The notes: generated by a model not told the origin, from the letters alone. A stretch of DNA of 64,000 bases from Geminicoccaceae bacterium (GCA_025999455.1 AP024683.1:751501-815500), one strand, 5' to 3'; shown: positions 10,616 through 19,469, counted from the first letter of the stretch. Made by a program: numbers and translations.

Positions 10616-11825
10616 GGCCGTTGCGCCGGGCGGCGCGGCTCCGCCGGGCGACGTCGAGATAGGGGGCGGCGAGGTCCGCGATCCGGTCGAGCCCCGTCAG
10701 CATTCGGGCCCGAACCGCCCGATCGGCCACCGGCACGTGCGGGAGCGCCCGCAGCATGTAGGCCATCCGCAAAGGATCGTTGTCGCGGCCGCGCGGCAGC
10801 AGCCGGACGAGCCCGGCCGCCTGGGCGCGCTCGGCGCGGATGAGCTGCTCGAGGCGGGGCTCGGTGCGCGGCACGAGGAGCGCCGGTTTGCCGAACGAGA
10901 GGATCTCGCAGAAGGTGTTGTAGCCGCCCATCGCCACCACCCCGAGCGCCCGCTCGAAGAGCGGCTCGACCCGCGCCTCGAAGGTGATGGCTCGCAGCCG
11001 CGGGTCGCGCGCCACCCGCTCCTGGAACTGGGCACGCTCGTCGGCCGGCAGGAAGGGCCCGAACAGGATCACGGCCGGATGCGGGAGCTCGGGGTCGGCT
11101 TCGTAGGCGCGGAGCACCCAGTCGATGAGCTCACCCCCGTCGCCGCCGCCGCCCGTCGTCACGAGGACGTAGGGCTCGGCCGGAAGGAGGTAGTCGGCGC
11201 TGGTTGCAGCCTCGCCGGGCAGCGCGCGGCGGAGATATCCGGTGAACTTCACCTTGTGGGCGACCGCGCGCAGCGGCGGGATCTCGGCGATCGGGTCGAA
11301 CAGCTCGGGCAGGCCGTAGACCCAGATCTCGTCGTAGAGCCGGTCGAGCTCGGGAAAGACCCCCTTGCGCTCCCACTCTTCGATGAGGCTCTGCGGCTCG
11401 TCCATCACGTCGCGCAGCCCGAGCACGCAGCGCACGCCGCGCGAGCGCAGGAGCTCGAGCGCGGGCTTGACCTCGCCCCTGAGCCCGAGCGGCTCCTTGT
11501 CGACGAGGAAGAGGTTCGGGGCGAAGATGTCGGCCGTGTGCTCGATGATCGAGCTCCGCATCGCGAGCGTGGTCTCGATGTCGACGTGCAGGTTGAGCGA
11601 GGTGTACTCGCCGTTGCGCAGCTTGATCACGCCCGGCACGCGGACGAAATCGACCCGGCTCTTGAACTCGAAGCTGCCGATGATCGGCGAGCCCGAGAGA
11701 ATGAGGACGGAAAGCTGCGGCCAACGCTCGACGAGATCGTGGGCGATCGTACGACAGCGCCGCAGATGACCGAGGCCGAAGCTGTCGTGGCTGTAGATGA
11801 GCAGGCGGCTGCCCGACTTGCGCAT
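10596..11825 (-). CDS. COG4671-type glycosyltransferase (GT28-like), first gene of the operon
   Basis: 409 residues. The N-terminus IYSHDSFGLGHLRRC is the hallmark of the COG4671 predicted glycosyltransferases. The nucleotide-sugar site appears as VTTGGGGDGGELIDW and later VAMGGYNTFCEILSFGKPAL. It is related to, but longer than, the enzyme at 6464-7588. It is the promoter-proximal gene of the overlapped minus-strand run that continues to at least 2030; a 113-bp gap with a possible promoter separates it from the sulfotransferase upstream. The substrate is unknown. Confidence 0.85.
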   Translation of the reverse strand: MRKSGSRLLIYSHDSFGLGHLRRCRTIAHDLVERWPQLSVLILSGSPIIGSFEFKSRVDFVRVPGVIKLRNGEYTSLNLHVDIETTLAMRSSIIEHTADIFAPNLFLVDKEPLGLRGEVKPALELLRSRGVRCVLGLRDVMDEPQSLIEEWERKGVFPELDRLYDEIWVYGLPELFDPIAEIPPLRAVAHKVKFTGYLRRALPGEAATSADYLLPAEPYVLVTTGGGGDGGELIDWVLRAYEADPELPHPAVILFGPFLPADERAQFQERVARDPRLRAITFEARVEPLFERALGVVAMGGYNTFCEILSFGKPALLVPRTEPRLEQLIRAERAQAAGLVRLLPRGRDNDPLRMAYMLRALPHVPVADRAVRARMLTGLDRIADLAAPYLDVARRSRAARRNGLARAAG

Positions 11826-11854
11826 ACGGCCTCGCGGCGCGTCCCCCGGGCGTC

Positions 11855-11883
11855 CTTATGGCAGATCCCGGGCCGGGCGGGAA
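11855..11883 (-). promoter_or_regulatory. Possible promoter for the glycosyltransferase-ABC operon
   Basis: Reading the minus strand, TTCCCG (11883-11878) and CATAAG (11860-11855) are separated by 17 bases, with the first base of the start codon about 30 bases downstream at 11825. The -10 element matches the consensus at four of six positions, the -35 at three of six. It is the only AT-rich island in the 113-bp gap. Weak evidence; 5'-end mapping would decide. Confidence 0.28.
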
Positions 11884-11938
11884 TGGCGAAGCGGCGAACC
11901 CGCTCGCGCCGAACCGGGACCGTTGCGCGGGCGACCGC

Positions 11939-12862
11939 TCAGGTCGAGGGCACGGGGAGGGTGACCGTGTAGCCGAGGCCCGCGAGGTCGAGGCCGGTGA
12001 GCTCGGCGAGCCGCCGATTGTCCTCGGCGACGAGCCGCGCGATGTCGGCTCGGATCGGCTCGGGCAGGGGGATCCGCGCCGGAGGCCCGTCGTGCATCGG
12101 CATCCGCCGCGCCCATTTGCGGACCAGTCGACGCGGCAGGAGATGGCCGAAGCGCCGCCAGAAATCGAAGTAGCGCTGCGACATCGCGGCGTTCTCGCGC
12201 CGCCCCGAGAGGAGCCGGGCGAACGTTTCCGGATCGACGCCGAGTGCCGTGGCGCAAGCGCGGGCGAAGGCCGCGGGCTCGCGGCGCAGGAGCTCGAAGG
12301 GCACGACGTGGACCCGCTCGGCCCCGAAGACGCGACGATAGGCTTCGATCGTGGGCGTGTAGCGGAGATCGTCGAGGATCGAGAGGTGCGGTTCGCGCCG
12401 CTCCAGCCAGTACCATTCCTCGAAGGGGATGAAGGCCTTGCGCTTGATCCGCTGGCGCAGCTTGGTGAGGTACCAAGAGGTGACGAGCTCCTCTTGGCGG
12501 CGGATCGTGAAGAGGATCGTGGCCATCGGCAGGAGGGCCGCGAGCCGTTCGGCCACGAGCCCTTTGTCGGTCGATTCGTGGAGCGCGAAGTTTTCGTAAG
12601 ACACGAGCAGGAGCCGATCGGGTGGGGCGGCTTCGGCCGCGGCGCGCAGGATCGCGGCGACCCGCTCGCCTTGCCAGACCGTGCTGTCGGCCTGGCAGAG
12701 GTGCCGGATCGCCCATTCGAGTTCGTCGGTCGGCGCTGGCAGGCCGAGGAACGCGATCTCGGGATGGTGTGGGAAGACGTGCCGCTGCAGGGTCGAGGTC
12801 GCGGTCTTGACGAAGCCCGGATGGATCGCCACCCGTCGCGTCCCGCCCGGAACGGCCGGCAT
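11939..12862 (-). CDS. Sulfotransferase family protein
   Basis: 307 residues. The N-terminal strand and loop IHPGFVKTATSTLQ match the 5'-phosphosulfate loop that binds the PAPS cofactor, and TILFTIRRQEELVTSWYL provides the second cofactor-binding arginine segment. It should transfer sulfate from PAPS to a hydroxyl or amine of a carbohydrate or other acceptor. Start at ATG 12862, which shares one base with the stop of the next sulfotransferase (TGATG). This is a different subfamily from the other three sulfotransferases of the locus. No signal peptide is seen, so it is probably cytoplasmic. Confidence 0.78.
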   Translation of the reverse strand: MPAVPGGTRRVAIHPGFVKTATSTLQRHVFPHHPEIAFLGLPAPTDELEWAIRHLCQADSTVWQGERVAAILRAAAEAAPPDRLLLVSYENFALHESTDKGLVAERLAALLPMATILFTIRRQEELVTSWYLTKLRQRIKRKAFIPFEEWYWLERREPHLSILDDLRYTPTIEAYRRVFGAERVHVVPFELLRREPAAFARACATALGVDPETFARLLSGRRENAAMSQRYFDFWRRFGHLLPRRLVRKWARRMPMHDGPPARIPLPEPIRADIARLVAEDNRRLAELTGLDLAGLGYTVTLPVPST

Positions 12863-13719
12863 CACGCCCGGTACCCCCAGCCGGGCTCGAGCGTGTCGCG
12901 CACGAGCGCGTCGAGCACCGCGGCTTGCGCCGGCGTGAAATGACGACGCCAACCACCCACGCTGCCCTCGCGCACCTTGTAGAGCGCCGGATCGTCGGGC
13001 GACGCCGAGGCGGTCCGCGCCGGGCCGAGCCGGCCCGAGGCGAAGAAGCCCTGCCGCTCCTTTTCCGCGAGGCTCTCGAAGCGCGCGAAAGCGACCGCCG
13101 CGGCGATCCGCTCGGGCGGGTGTCGCTCGCCCAAAAAGCGCGTGATGCGCTCGAGCTCACCCGCCGTGTCGGCGCGGAGATCCTCGTAGCGCAGATGGGT
13201 GGCGCGCGGATGGTTCGCGAGGTCGTCCCACCATCTGTTGTAGAAGCCGACCACCCATGGCACGCCGAGCCTCGGGTGAGTGGCGAAGGTGAAGAGGTCG
13301 AGGGCCCGAGCCTCGAGCGGGATGCACTTGCGGGCGAGCTCGGCCTCGGAAGCCCGATGCCGCACGTGGTGCCAGAAGGAGACGGCGACGTCGCGCGGAT
13401 CGCGCACGAGGACGAGGAGCCGTTGCGCGGGGCTCACGAGGAGCTCACCGGTCTCCGGCGGAAAGCGCGTGTCGCGGGCGAAGTGCACGGCCGGGATCGC
13501 CGGGACGCGCTTCTTGAAATTGTCGCCGCGGACGAGCTCGTTCGCAGGGACCCCGTGCTCGAGATGCCACAGATGCGAGAGCATGACGCGCAGCCAGGTC
13601 CGCCCGCTCTTGGTGTGCGAGACGACGAGCAGGTCGGCCGTGGCGAACATCCGCGCCCGCTTCGCCTCCCACCGGCGCGCCTGTCGCCAGGCCTCGAGGC
13701 GGTGCCAAAGCCCGATCAC
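12862..13719 (-). CDS. Sulfotransferase domain protein, Sulfotransfer_1 type
   Basis: About 285 residues from a GTG at 13719; an in-frame start at 13803 is possible but would add a low-complexity Gly/Arg leader. The PAPS loop is VSHTKSGRTWLRVMLSH (residues ~33-50), and the 3'-phosphate motif is LVLVRDPRDVAVSFWHH. The tail has a GxxGGWRRHFT motif characteristic of cytosolic-type sulfotransferases. It is clearly similar to the divergently transcribed 13872-14768 product (VMLSH, RDPRDVAVS, FARFESL, GGWRRHFT versus GGYREDFT), so the pair look like an inverted gene duplication. The acceptor is unknown. Confidence 0.83.
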   Translation of the reverse strand: MIGLWHRLEAWRQARRWEAKRARMFATADLLVVSHTKSGRTWLRVMLSHLWHLEHGVPANELVRGDNFKKRVPAIPAVHFARDTRFPPETGELLVSPAQRLLVLVRDPRDVAVSFWHHVRHRASEAELARKCIPLEARALDLFTFATHPRLGVPWVVGFYNRWWDDLANHPRATHLRYEDLRADTAGELERITRFLGERHPPERIAAAVAFARFESLAEKERQGFFASGRLGPARTASASPDDPALYKVREGSVGGWRRHFTPAQAAVLDALVRDTLEPGWGYRA

Positions 13720-13871
13720 GGACGGCCGGCCACCGCTCGGGACGAGACCGCCTCCACCACGCCCGTGGCGTCGACGGATGCCCGATCGGACCCGGCCGGC
13801 CACGGCGCCGACTTCACGAACGTGGGGTCCTCGATTAGCACCCCGTCCGGCGATCCGATCGGAGAACGGCG

Positions 13872-14768
13872 ATGAGGGTCCTCGAGGCGCTGCGCGACTG
13901 GCGCCGCATGCGCCGGCGCGCCCGCAAGCGGCTCGCGAGGCTCGCCGAAGCCGACGTCGTCTTCATGTCGCCGGGCAAGGCCGGCCGCACTTGGGTCCGG
14001 GTGATGCTCTCGCACGTCTACCATCAGCGCCGGGGCACACCCTTGGACGAGCTGATCGGCGCCGACAATTTCCATCGTCTCGACCCGGCGATCCCGATCA
14101 TCTACTTCACGCACGACATCAACGAGCCGCCGGCGGTGCGGCGGGCGTTGAACGCCGACGATCTCGAGCCGCGCAAGCTCGTCCACCTCGTCCGCGACCC
14201 GCGCGACGTCGCCGTCTCGCGTTACCACCATTTCGCCTTCCGCCACGACGAAGCGCAACGCCGGCGCCGCGCGATCCCGGACGATCTCGCGACGACCTCG
14301 CTCTTCGATTTCGTGACCGACGAGCGTCTCGGCCTGCCCGTCGTGATCGCGAGCATGAACCGCTGGGCGGAAATCCGGGCCCGCATGAGCCGGGTCCTAC
14401 TCCTGCGCTACGAAGACCTGCACGCCGATCCGGTCCGCGAGATGCGGCGGCTCGTCGACTTCTTGGGTGAGCCCGCGAGCGACGCCGAACTGCGTGCCGC
14501 CGTCGAGTTCGCGCGGTTCGAGAGCCTGCGCAAGCGGGAGGCCGAGGGCTTCTTCAAGCAGGAGATCCTGCGCCCGGGGGCGAGCGGCGACCCGCGTTCG
14601 TTCAAGGTCCGCCGCGGCAAGGCAGGCGGCTACCGCGAGGATTTCACCGCCGAACAGCTCGCCGTCCTGGATCGGCTGGTCGACGAGCGGTTGGTCGACG
14701 GCTACGGCTACAAGACCGGCGAGCGCACGCCGGCGCTCAATCCCGCGGATAGCCCAGCCGCGTCATGA
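13872..14768 (+). CDS. Sulfotransferase domain protein, Sulfotransfer_1 type
   Basis: 298 residues; ATG 13872 has a GGAGA ribosome site close upstream. The PAPS loop is MSPGKAGRTWVRVMLSH (~residues 35-51) and the second cofactor motif is LVHLVRDPRDVAVSRYHH. The C-terminus has GKAGGYREDFTAEQ. It is the paralogue of the product at 12862-13719, head to head with it across a ~150-bp gap that must hold both promoters. The 3' end overlaps the convergent gene 14737-15633 by 32 bp. Sulfation of a surface glycan is inferred from the neighbouring glycosyltransferases. Confidence 0.86.
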   Translation: MRVLEALRDWRRMRRRARKRLARLAEADVVFMSPGKAGRTWVRVMLSHVYHQRRGTPLDELIGADNFHRLDPAIPIIYFTHDINEPPAVRRALNADDLEPRKLVHLVRDPRDVAVSRYHHFAFRHDEAQRRRRAIPDDLATTSLFDFVTDERLGLPVVIASMNRWAEIRARMSRVLLLRYEDLHADPVREMRRLVDFLGEPASDAELRAAVEFARFESLRKREAEGFFKQEILRPGASGDPRSFKVRRGKAGGYREDFTAEQLAVLDRLVDERLVDGYGYKTGERTPALNPADSPAAS

Positions 14769-15633
14769 GCCGAACCGTCGGCTCGGGGATCGCGATCGCT
14801 CCCAATCGGTCGCGCCAGGCTTCGGCACGGGCCGGGTCGACGCCGCGGATCCGGCGGATCTTCTCGTCCCCCGTGCGCCAAGCGGTGGGAGCGGGAAGGT
14901 GTCGGTCGGGCTCGAGCATGGTCGGTGACCACTCGATCCCGAGTGCTCGGCAGAGCCGCCGACCCTCCGCCTCGGGTTCGCGCACGAGCGCCTCGTAACG
15001 CACGGTCACCTGGCGGTCGGCAGGCAGGCTCGCGAGGAAGCGGTCGAGCCGCTCGTGGACGTCGGTCCAGCGCCCGAGCGCGAGCGTGATCCGCCGGCCT
15101 CGCTCGCGGGCGATCGCGAGCCTGGTCCAGAGACCGCGGACGGGTCGCGGCACGGCAGCCGCTCGCTCGCGGATCCGCTCGGCCTCGCGGTCGAGCCAGG
15201 AAGCCGCGACCGCGAGCGGATGGCGGAGCAGGCGGACGTAGACGGGCTGGAGCTGCTCAATCCGGGCCAGGATCGCATCGTCGCGCGCATAGGCCGGGGT
15301 CTTGTCCACGAGGATCCGGTCCGGACCGCACCGAGCGAGCAGCCGGCGATAGACCTCGATCATCGGCAGATCGGCGAGCTCCCGCTCGAGCGTTTGCGCG
15401 TCCACCGCCCGATCGAGCCGCTGCAAGAGCCAGGCGAGGCTTCCGGCCGCGGCGGGGTAGCAACGCCGCCAGGTCGCGAGGTCGGGGTAGCGCAGGAGAT
15501 GGAGCTCGGGAGGGGCGAGGACGCGCGGATGCGCGCCGAGCATCGCCGCGAGCAGGGTCGAGCCGGAGCGCTCCGGGCAGAGGACGACCACGAGCCGAGC
15601 GGCGGGCGCGGCGTCGTGAGCGGGCTCAGCCAA
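14737..15633 (-). CDS. Sulfotransferase family protein, Sulfotransfer_3 type
   Basis: 298 residues from a TTG at 15633 that overlaps the stop of the upstream GT4 gene (TTGGCTGA); a GTG a few codons inside would begin right at the cofactor loop and is less likely. The PAPS loop is VLCPERSGSTLLAAML, and the second motif is YVRLLRHPLAVAASWLD. This is the PF13469-like subfamily, distinct from the neighbouring Sulfotransfer_1 pair. The stop lies within the 3' end of the convergent sulfotransferase gene. Acceptor unknown; coupling to the GT4 suggests action on the same glycan. Confidence 0.8.
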   Translation of the reverse strand: MAEPAHDAAPAARLVVVLCPERSGSTLLAAMLGAHPRVLAPPELHLLRYPDLATWRRCYPAAAGSLAWLLQRLDRAVDAQTLERELADLPMIEVYRRLLARCGPDRILVDKTPAYARDDAILARIEQLQPVYVRLLRHPLAVAASWLDREAERIRERAAAVPRPVRGLWTRLAIARERGRRITLALGRWTDVHERLDRFLASLPADRQVTVRYEALVREPEAEGRRLCRALGIEWSPTMLEPDRHLPAPTAWRTGDEKIRRIRGVDPARAEAWRDRLGAIAIPEPTVRLMTRLGYPRD

Positions 15634-16822
15634 GGAGCGCCTCGTAGCGGTCGATGGCGCGTTCGACCGAGAATTCGGCGGCCCGCGCCTGCAAAAGTTC
15701 GGCCGGCGGTGGGTCGTCGAGGGTGGCGGCCAGCGCCTGCGCCAAGGCCGCGGCGTCACCGACCGGCACGAGCCGGCCGAACCGCCCGTCGGCCAGCACC
15801 TCGCGCGGGCCGGTCGGGCAATCGGTCGAGACGACCGGGCAGCCACACGCCATCGCTTGGACCAGAACGCCGGGCAAACCTTCCCGACGCGAGGTGAGCG
15901 CGAACACGGCGGCACGCCGCATGTAGGGGAAAGGATTGTGGACGTAGCCCGGCAGTTCGACGTCGGCACCGACCCCGAGCCGTTCGGCGAGGGCCGCGAA
16001 CTCGGCCCGGCGCTCCACGGTTTTGCGCTCGTCCTTGGCGCGACCCAGGATGACGAGCCGCGCCGGGCGCTGCGCGCGGAGCCGGGCGAACGCCTCGATC
16101 AGGGTGGGGAAATCTTTGACGTCGGTCAGCCGGCCGGCCGACAGCACGACGGGCGGCTCGCCGGGGCGGAACCAGGGATGGTCGAGCGGCTCGTCGGCGC
16201 GCGCGCGGACGGCGGCCGAGACGAGCGGGTTGTAGATGGTACGGATGCGGGCCCGCGGGATGCCGGTGGCGGCCGCGAGGTCGTCGGCGAGCGCCTCGCT
16301 CACCGCCACGATCGCTTCGGCCTCGAGATAGGTGCGGCGCAGGAGCGGCGGCAGGTAACGGTGGCGCCAACGCGGCGAGGTGGCGAGCTTTTCCGCCAGC
16401 GCCGTCCGTTCGGTCAGGATCAGCCGCGTCGTTACCCCGGCCGAGCGGCGGGCGAGGACCGCCTCCACATTGTTGTTGGGCGTTGCCGCGATCAGCGCAT
16501 CGGGCCGCTCACGTCGCAGATAGCTCACGAGATCGGGCAGATAAGGCAGGGTCGGTGACACGCGGCGCGGGAGGAGGAGGGGCCGGGCGAGGATCGCGAG
16601 GCCGGCGGGGTCGGCCCGCAGCGCCGCGAGCCGCCCGGCGAGCCCGCTCGCCGGTCGCAGGGTGACGCGTCGTACGTTGGCAGGCACGGCCTCTTCGAGT
16701 TCGCCGCCGGGCTCGCACACGACGAGATCGACCCGGTGGCCACGCCGGGCGAGCTGTTCCGCGACCACGAGCGACATCCGCTGCACCCCGCCGCCATTGA
16801 GATCGGAGAGGAGCAGGGCCAC
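15626..16822 (-). CDS. GT4-family glycosyltransferase
   Basis: About 398 residues if started at GTG 16822, which begins directly with the GT-B first strand (VALLLSDLNGGGVQRMS). A GTG at 16933 in the same frame would add 37 residues; I prefer the shorter form. The donor half shows VVLSAGRLTDVKDFPTLIEAF, then SRREGLPGVLVQAMACGCPVV and DCPTGPREVL, typical of GalNAc/Glc-type GT4 enzymes of capsule or exopolysaccharide loci. It is coupled downstream to a sulfotransferase (8-base overlap). The substrate is unknown. Confidence 0.85.
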   Translation of the reverse strand: MALLLSDLNGGGVQRMSLVVAEQLARRGHRVDLVVCEPGGELEEAVPANVRRVTLRPASGLAGRLAALRADPAGLAILARPLLLPRRVSPTLPYLPDLVSYLRRERPDALIAATPNNNVEAVLARRSAGVTTRLILTERTALAEKLATSPRWRHRYLPPLLRRTYLEAEAIVAVSEALADDLAAATGIPRARIRTIYNPLVSAAVRARADEPLDHPWFRPGEPPVVLSAGRLTDVKDFPTLIEAFARLRAQRPARLVILGRAKDERKTVERRAEFAALAERLGVGADVELPGYVHNPFPYMRRAAVFALTSRREGLPGVLVQAMACGCPVVSTDCPTGPREVLADGRFGRLVPVGDAAALAQALAATLDDPPPAELLQARAAEFSVERAIDRYEALLG

Positions 16823-17129
16823 CCGCTTCGGAACACGCTGTGGCGCGTGTTCGGCGGGCTCCCGCTCCCGGACGCGGTGCGGGGCGGAATCCGACCGTGC
16901 CGGGGCCAACTCCAGCGATGGTTCACCCGACACCTGCCGAGAGACTCCGCGGTGAGTGGAGGGAGGCGACGTTGTCCGTTCCCGCGACCACGGCTCGGGT
17001 CGGCCCGCGCGGGCGGAGAATGGACGATCGGCGCACTTGCCGTCCGGCGCCGTTTCTGTCAACGGGGGCGCCGCCAACGGTGACGCTGCACCTCGCGAAC
17101 GGGTCGGGTCCTCGGGAGCCGGTGAGCTG
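16823..17129. other. 307-bp divergent intergenic region
   Basis: This stretch separates the GT4 gene (minus) from the 2OG-oxygenase gene (plus) if the internal GTG starts are right. Both flanking frames stay open across it with Pro/Arg/Ala-rich, low-complexity sequence resembling no domain, so I treat it as non-coding. It should hold both promoters, but I see no convincing -35/-10 pair. The start assignments on both sides depend on it. Confidence 0.5.
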
Positions 17130-17888
17130 GTGGTCGCCCCTGCCTTCGATCTGAGCGGATTGGTGCTCCGCTACGAGCCGTTTCCGATCGGCCTCGCGCG
17201 GCCGATCATGGACGACGACCGCTATCGGGCCCTGCTCGACGCCTATCCGCCGCTCGAGCTTTTCGAATATCTGCCGAAAGTTGGCCACAAATACGCGCTA
17301 TCCGAAAAATACAATCCGACCCGATATCGACGCTGGATCGAAGACCACTCGGTTTGGCGAGATTTCCACCGCTGGATCAAGTCGGACGAGTTCGTGTGGG
17401 GCGTTCTCGATCTTCTGAAAGCCCGTCACATCGACCTCGGCTTCAAGAGGCTGTCGCGGGTCGGGCGGCTCGAGCGAAACCTCAAGAATTTCGTCCGCGG
17501 TACGTGGTGGAAAGCCCCGCCCAAGCTTTCTGCCCGGTTCGAGTTCTCGATGTTGCCGGCCGACGGCGGCTGCGTGACGCCGCACACCGACAATCCCGAC
17601 AAGATCGTGACCTTGGTGGTCTCCATGGTGCGCCCGGGCGAATGGGATCCGGCCTACGGCGGCGGCACCGAAGTCAACCGCCACGAGAAGCCCGAGCTCA
17701 GCTTCAACCGGATGAACCACAAAGCCCACTTCGAGGACATGGAGACGCTCGAGGTCTACGAATTCGAGCCGAACCAGTGCGTGCTGTTCGTCAAGACTTT
17801 CAACTCCTGGCATTGCGTGCGACCGATGCGCGGCCCGAAAGGCGTCATGCGGCGGACGCTCACGATCAACATCGAGACCTCGCACTGA
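17130..17888 (+). CDS. 2-oxoglutarate/Fe(II)-dependent oxygenase family protein
   Basis: 252 residues from a GTG at 17130 preceded by GGGAG and GGTGAG; an upstream ATG at 16956 would add 58 low-complexity residues. The iron triad is visible as TPHTDNPDK (His-x-Asp) and NSWHCVRPM (distal His), followed by a 2-oxoglutarate-binding arginine in MRRTLTIN. Length and order fit small prolyl-4-hydroxylase-like oxygenases that act on sugars, peptides or small molecules. It sits among glycosyl- and sulfotransferases, suggesting oxidative tailoring of the same product. The 5' half has AT-richer codons (AAATAC, GAAAAATAC) than its neighbours, a possible sign of transfer. Confidence 0.78.
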   Translation: MVAPAFDLSGLVLRYEPFPIGLARPIMDDDRYRALLDAYPPLELFEYLPKVGHKYALSEKYNPTRYRRWIEDHSVWRDFHRWIKSDEFVWGVLDLLKARHIDLGFKRLSRVGRLERNLKNFVRGTWWKAPPKLSARFEFSMLPADGGCVTPHTDNPDKIVTLVVSMVRPGEWDPAYGGGTEVNRHEKPELSFNRMNHKAHFEDMETLEVYEFEPNQCVLFVKTFNSWHCVRPMRGPKGVMRRTLTINIETSH

Positions 17889-17906
17889 ACTCGAAACGAA
17901 CCGCGC

Positions 17907-18944
17907 TCAGCCGAGGGTGGGGAGCCAGGGAAGGATCGCCGCGACGCGCTGCAGGAAGCGACGCACGCCGAGGGCGCCGCGCAGGGCCGCCTCGGGCAGC
18001 TGCGCGAGGAGCGCGAGCTCGCGGGGCGGCGCGTCGATCTCTTCGAGCACACGGCGTGCGGCGCGCGCGTCGCCCTCGCCCAACAGCAGCCGCGCGAGCT
18101 TCAGGCGCTCGGCCCGCAGATGTGCTGCGAGCTCCGCACCGTGCCGGGCCAAGAAGGCCGGGTCACCCGACCAGGCTCGTTCGAGGATCCGGATCTTGGC
18201 GCGAGCCCGCGTCACGTGATCGGCGCCGGTGAGCCGCGGGCCCGGATGGTCGTGCTGGACGAGCGTGGCGCAATCGAGGAAGGCGGCCGGTCCGGCCCGG
18301 AGGATCCGGGCCACCCCCGGCAGCTCCTCGAAGGTCGCCACGTCCTCCGCGCAGCCGAGTTCGGGACCGATCCGCTCTTTGCGCACGAGCACCGTGCCGA
18401 TGTTGACGATCGGTTCGCCAAGTGCTGCCGGCGCGAAATCGCCGATGTGGACGCGAATCGACGGGTCCCAAGGCCCGTCCGGCAACAGACGACCCAACGG
18501 CACGGAGGGCAGCCGATCCTCGAAGCGCGGGGGGCCGCCGAGCCAGCCCGCGAGCCCACCCTCGCGCTCGACCCCGTCGATCGAGGCGGTGCGGAAGTCG
18601 CTGAAGCAGCTCGTGAGCTCGGGACGGGCGGCGAGCAGGGATCGCTGCAGGGCGAGCTTGCCCGGCAGCCAGCGATCGTCGGAATCGAGGAAGGCCACGA
18701 GCGGCCCGCGCGCCACCCGCCACGCGGCGTTCCGCGCCGCCCCGGCGCCGGCGTGCGAGAGTACCAGATGGCGAACCGGTGGGCCGAAGCGCGCGACCAC
18801 CGAAGCCGTGTCGTCGGTCGATCCGTCGTCGGCGACGATCAGCTCGTCGCCCGGCTCGAGCTGGGCCGTGACCGAGCCGATCGCTCGCGGCAAGAGACGA
18901 GCCCGATTCCAAGTCGGAAGAACGACGCTGACCGTCTCGCGCAA
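17907..18944 (-). CDS. GT2-family glycosyltransferase
   Basis: 345 residues. The start is placed at TTG 18944 because the minus strand has GGAGAGG five bases upstream and the fold begins right there (VSVVLPTWNRARLLPRAIGSV). GT-A motifs follow in order: DDGSTDD, then AFLDSDDRW (the metal-binding DxD equivalent). The C-terminal ~100 residues are helical and Leu/Ala-rich. It is an inverting transferase likely adding a sugar to a surface glycan. It is convergent with the 2OG-oxygenase gene (18-bp gap). Confidence 0.87.
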   Translation of the reverse strand: MRETVSVVLPTWNRARLLPRAIGSVTAQLEPGDELIVADDGSTDDTASVVARFGPPVRHLVLSHAGAGAARNAAWRVARGPLVAFLDSDDRWLPGKLALQRSLLAARPELTSCFSDFRTASIDGVEREGGLAGWLGGPPRFEDRLPSVPLGRLLPDGPWDPSIRVHIGDFAPAALGEPIVNIGTVLVRKERIGPELGCAEDVATFEELPGVARILRAGPAAFLDCATLVQHDHPGPRLTGADHVTRARAKIRILERAWSGDPAFLARHGAELAAHLRAERLKLARLLLGEGDARAARRVLEEIDAPPRELALLAQLPEAALRGALGVRRFLQRVAAILPWLPTLG

Positions 18945-19052
18945 CGAACCTCTCCCCGGAGCCGGGGACGAAAGGCCGTTTCGAAGCGGAAAGCAAGAAC
19001 TCTTTCTTCGAACATCGAGGCGGGCGGTCACCCTCGTGGTGACCGGAAGATT

Positions 19053-19469
19053 TCACCCGTCGAGCTTCGGGACCCAGGGCAGCGGACGGACCTCGATCCC
19101 TTCGTCGAGCAACTCCCGGACCTCCTGGGGTGTCGCTTCCCCGTAGATGTCGCGCGGTTCGGCTTCACCCAGATGGATCTTGCGCGCCTCCTCGGGGAAG
19201 CGCGGGCCGACGTTCTCGAAGTTCCGCTCCACGTGCTCCCGGACCGCGCGGGCGATCGCGAGGAACCGCGCGATCACCTCGGGCGGGGGCCGGTCGGCGG
19301 CGCCGGAGCGGGCGACCGCCGGCGCCATGATCGCCTTGTCGACCGACGTCCCACCGCAGATCGGGCAGCAAAGGCCACCCGATGCCCGCTGCTCGTCGAA
19401 GGCCTCGTTGCTCTTGAACCAGCCCTCGAACTCGTGGCCGGCGCTGCAGGCGAGCGCGAAGCGGATCAC
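19053..19469 (-). CDS. DUF1178 family protein
   Basis: 138 residues from a GTG at 19469 that overlaps the glutaredoxin stop (GTGA). The opening IRFALACSAGHEFEGWF and the paired cysteines CCPICGG near residue 35 are the signature of DUF1178, a small family of unknown function widespread in Alphaproteobacteria. The cysteines suggest a zinc ribbon. In relatives it sits with glutaredoxin and ComF genes, as here; the carbon-nitrogen hydrolase gene often found between them is absent. No function is assigned. Confidence 0.9.
   Translation of the reverse strand: MIRFALACSAGHEFEGWFKSNEAFDEQRASGGLCCPICGGTSVDKAIMAPAVARSGAADRPPPEVIARFLAIARAVREHVERNFENVGPRFPEEARKIHLGEAEPRDIYGEATPQEVRELLDEGIEVRPLPWVPKLDG

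Noticed and set aside
16956-17129. N-terminal extension of the 2OG oxygenase from ATG 16956.
   Set aside because: The added 58 residues are low-complexity Gly/Ser/Arg sequence unlike the compact oxygenase N-terminus, and a GTG with ribosome-site sequence sits at 17130.
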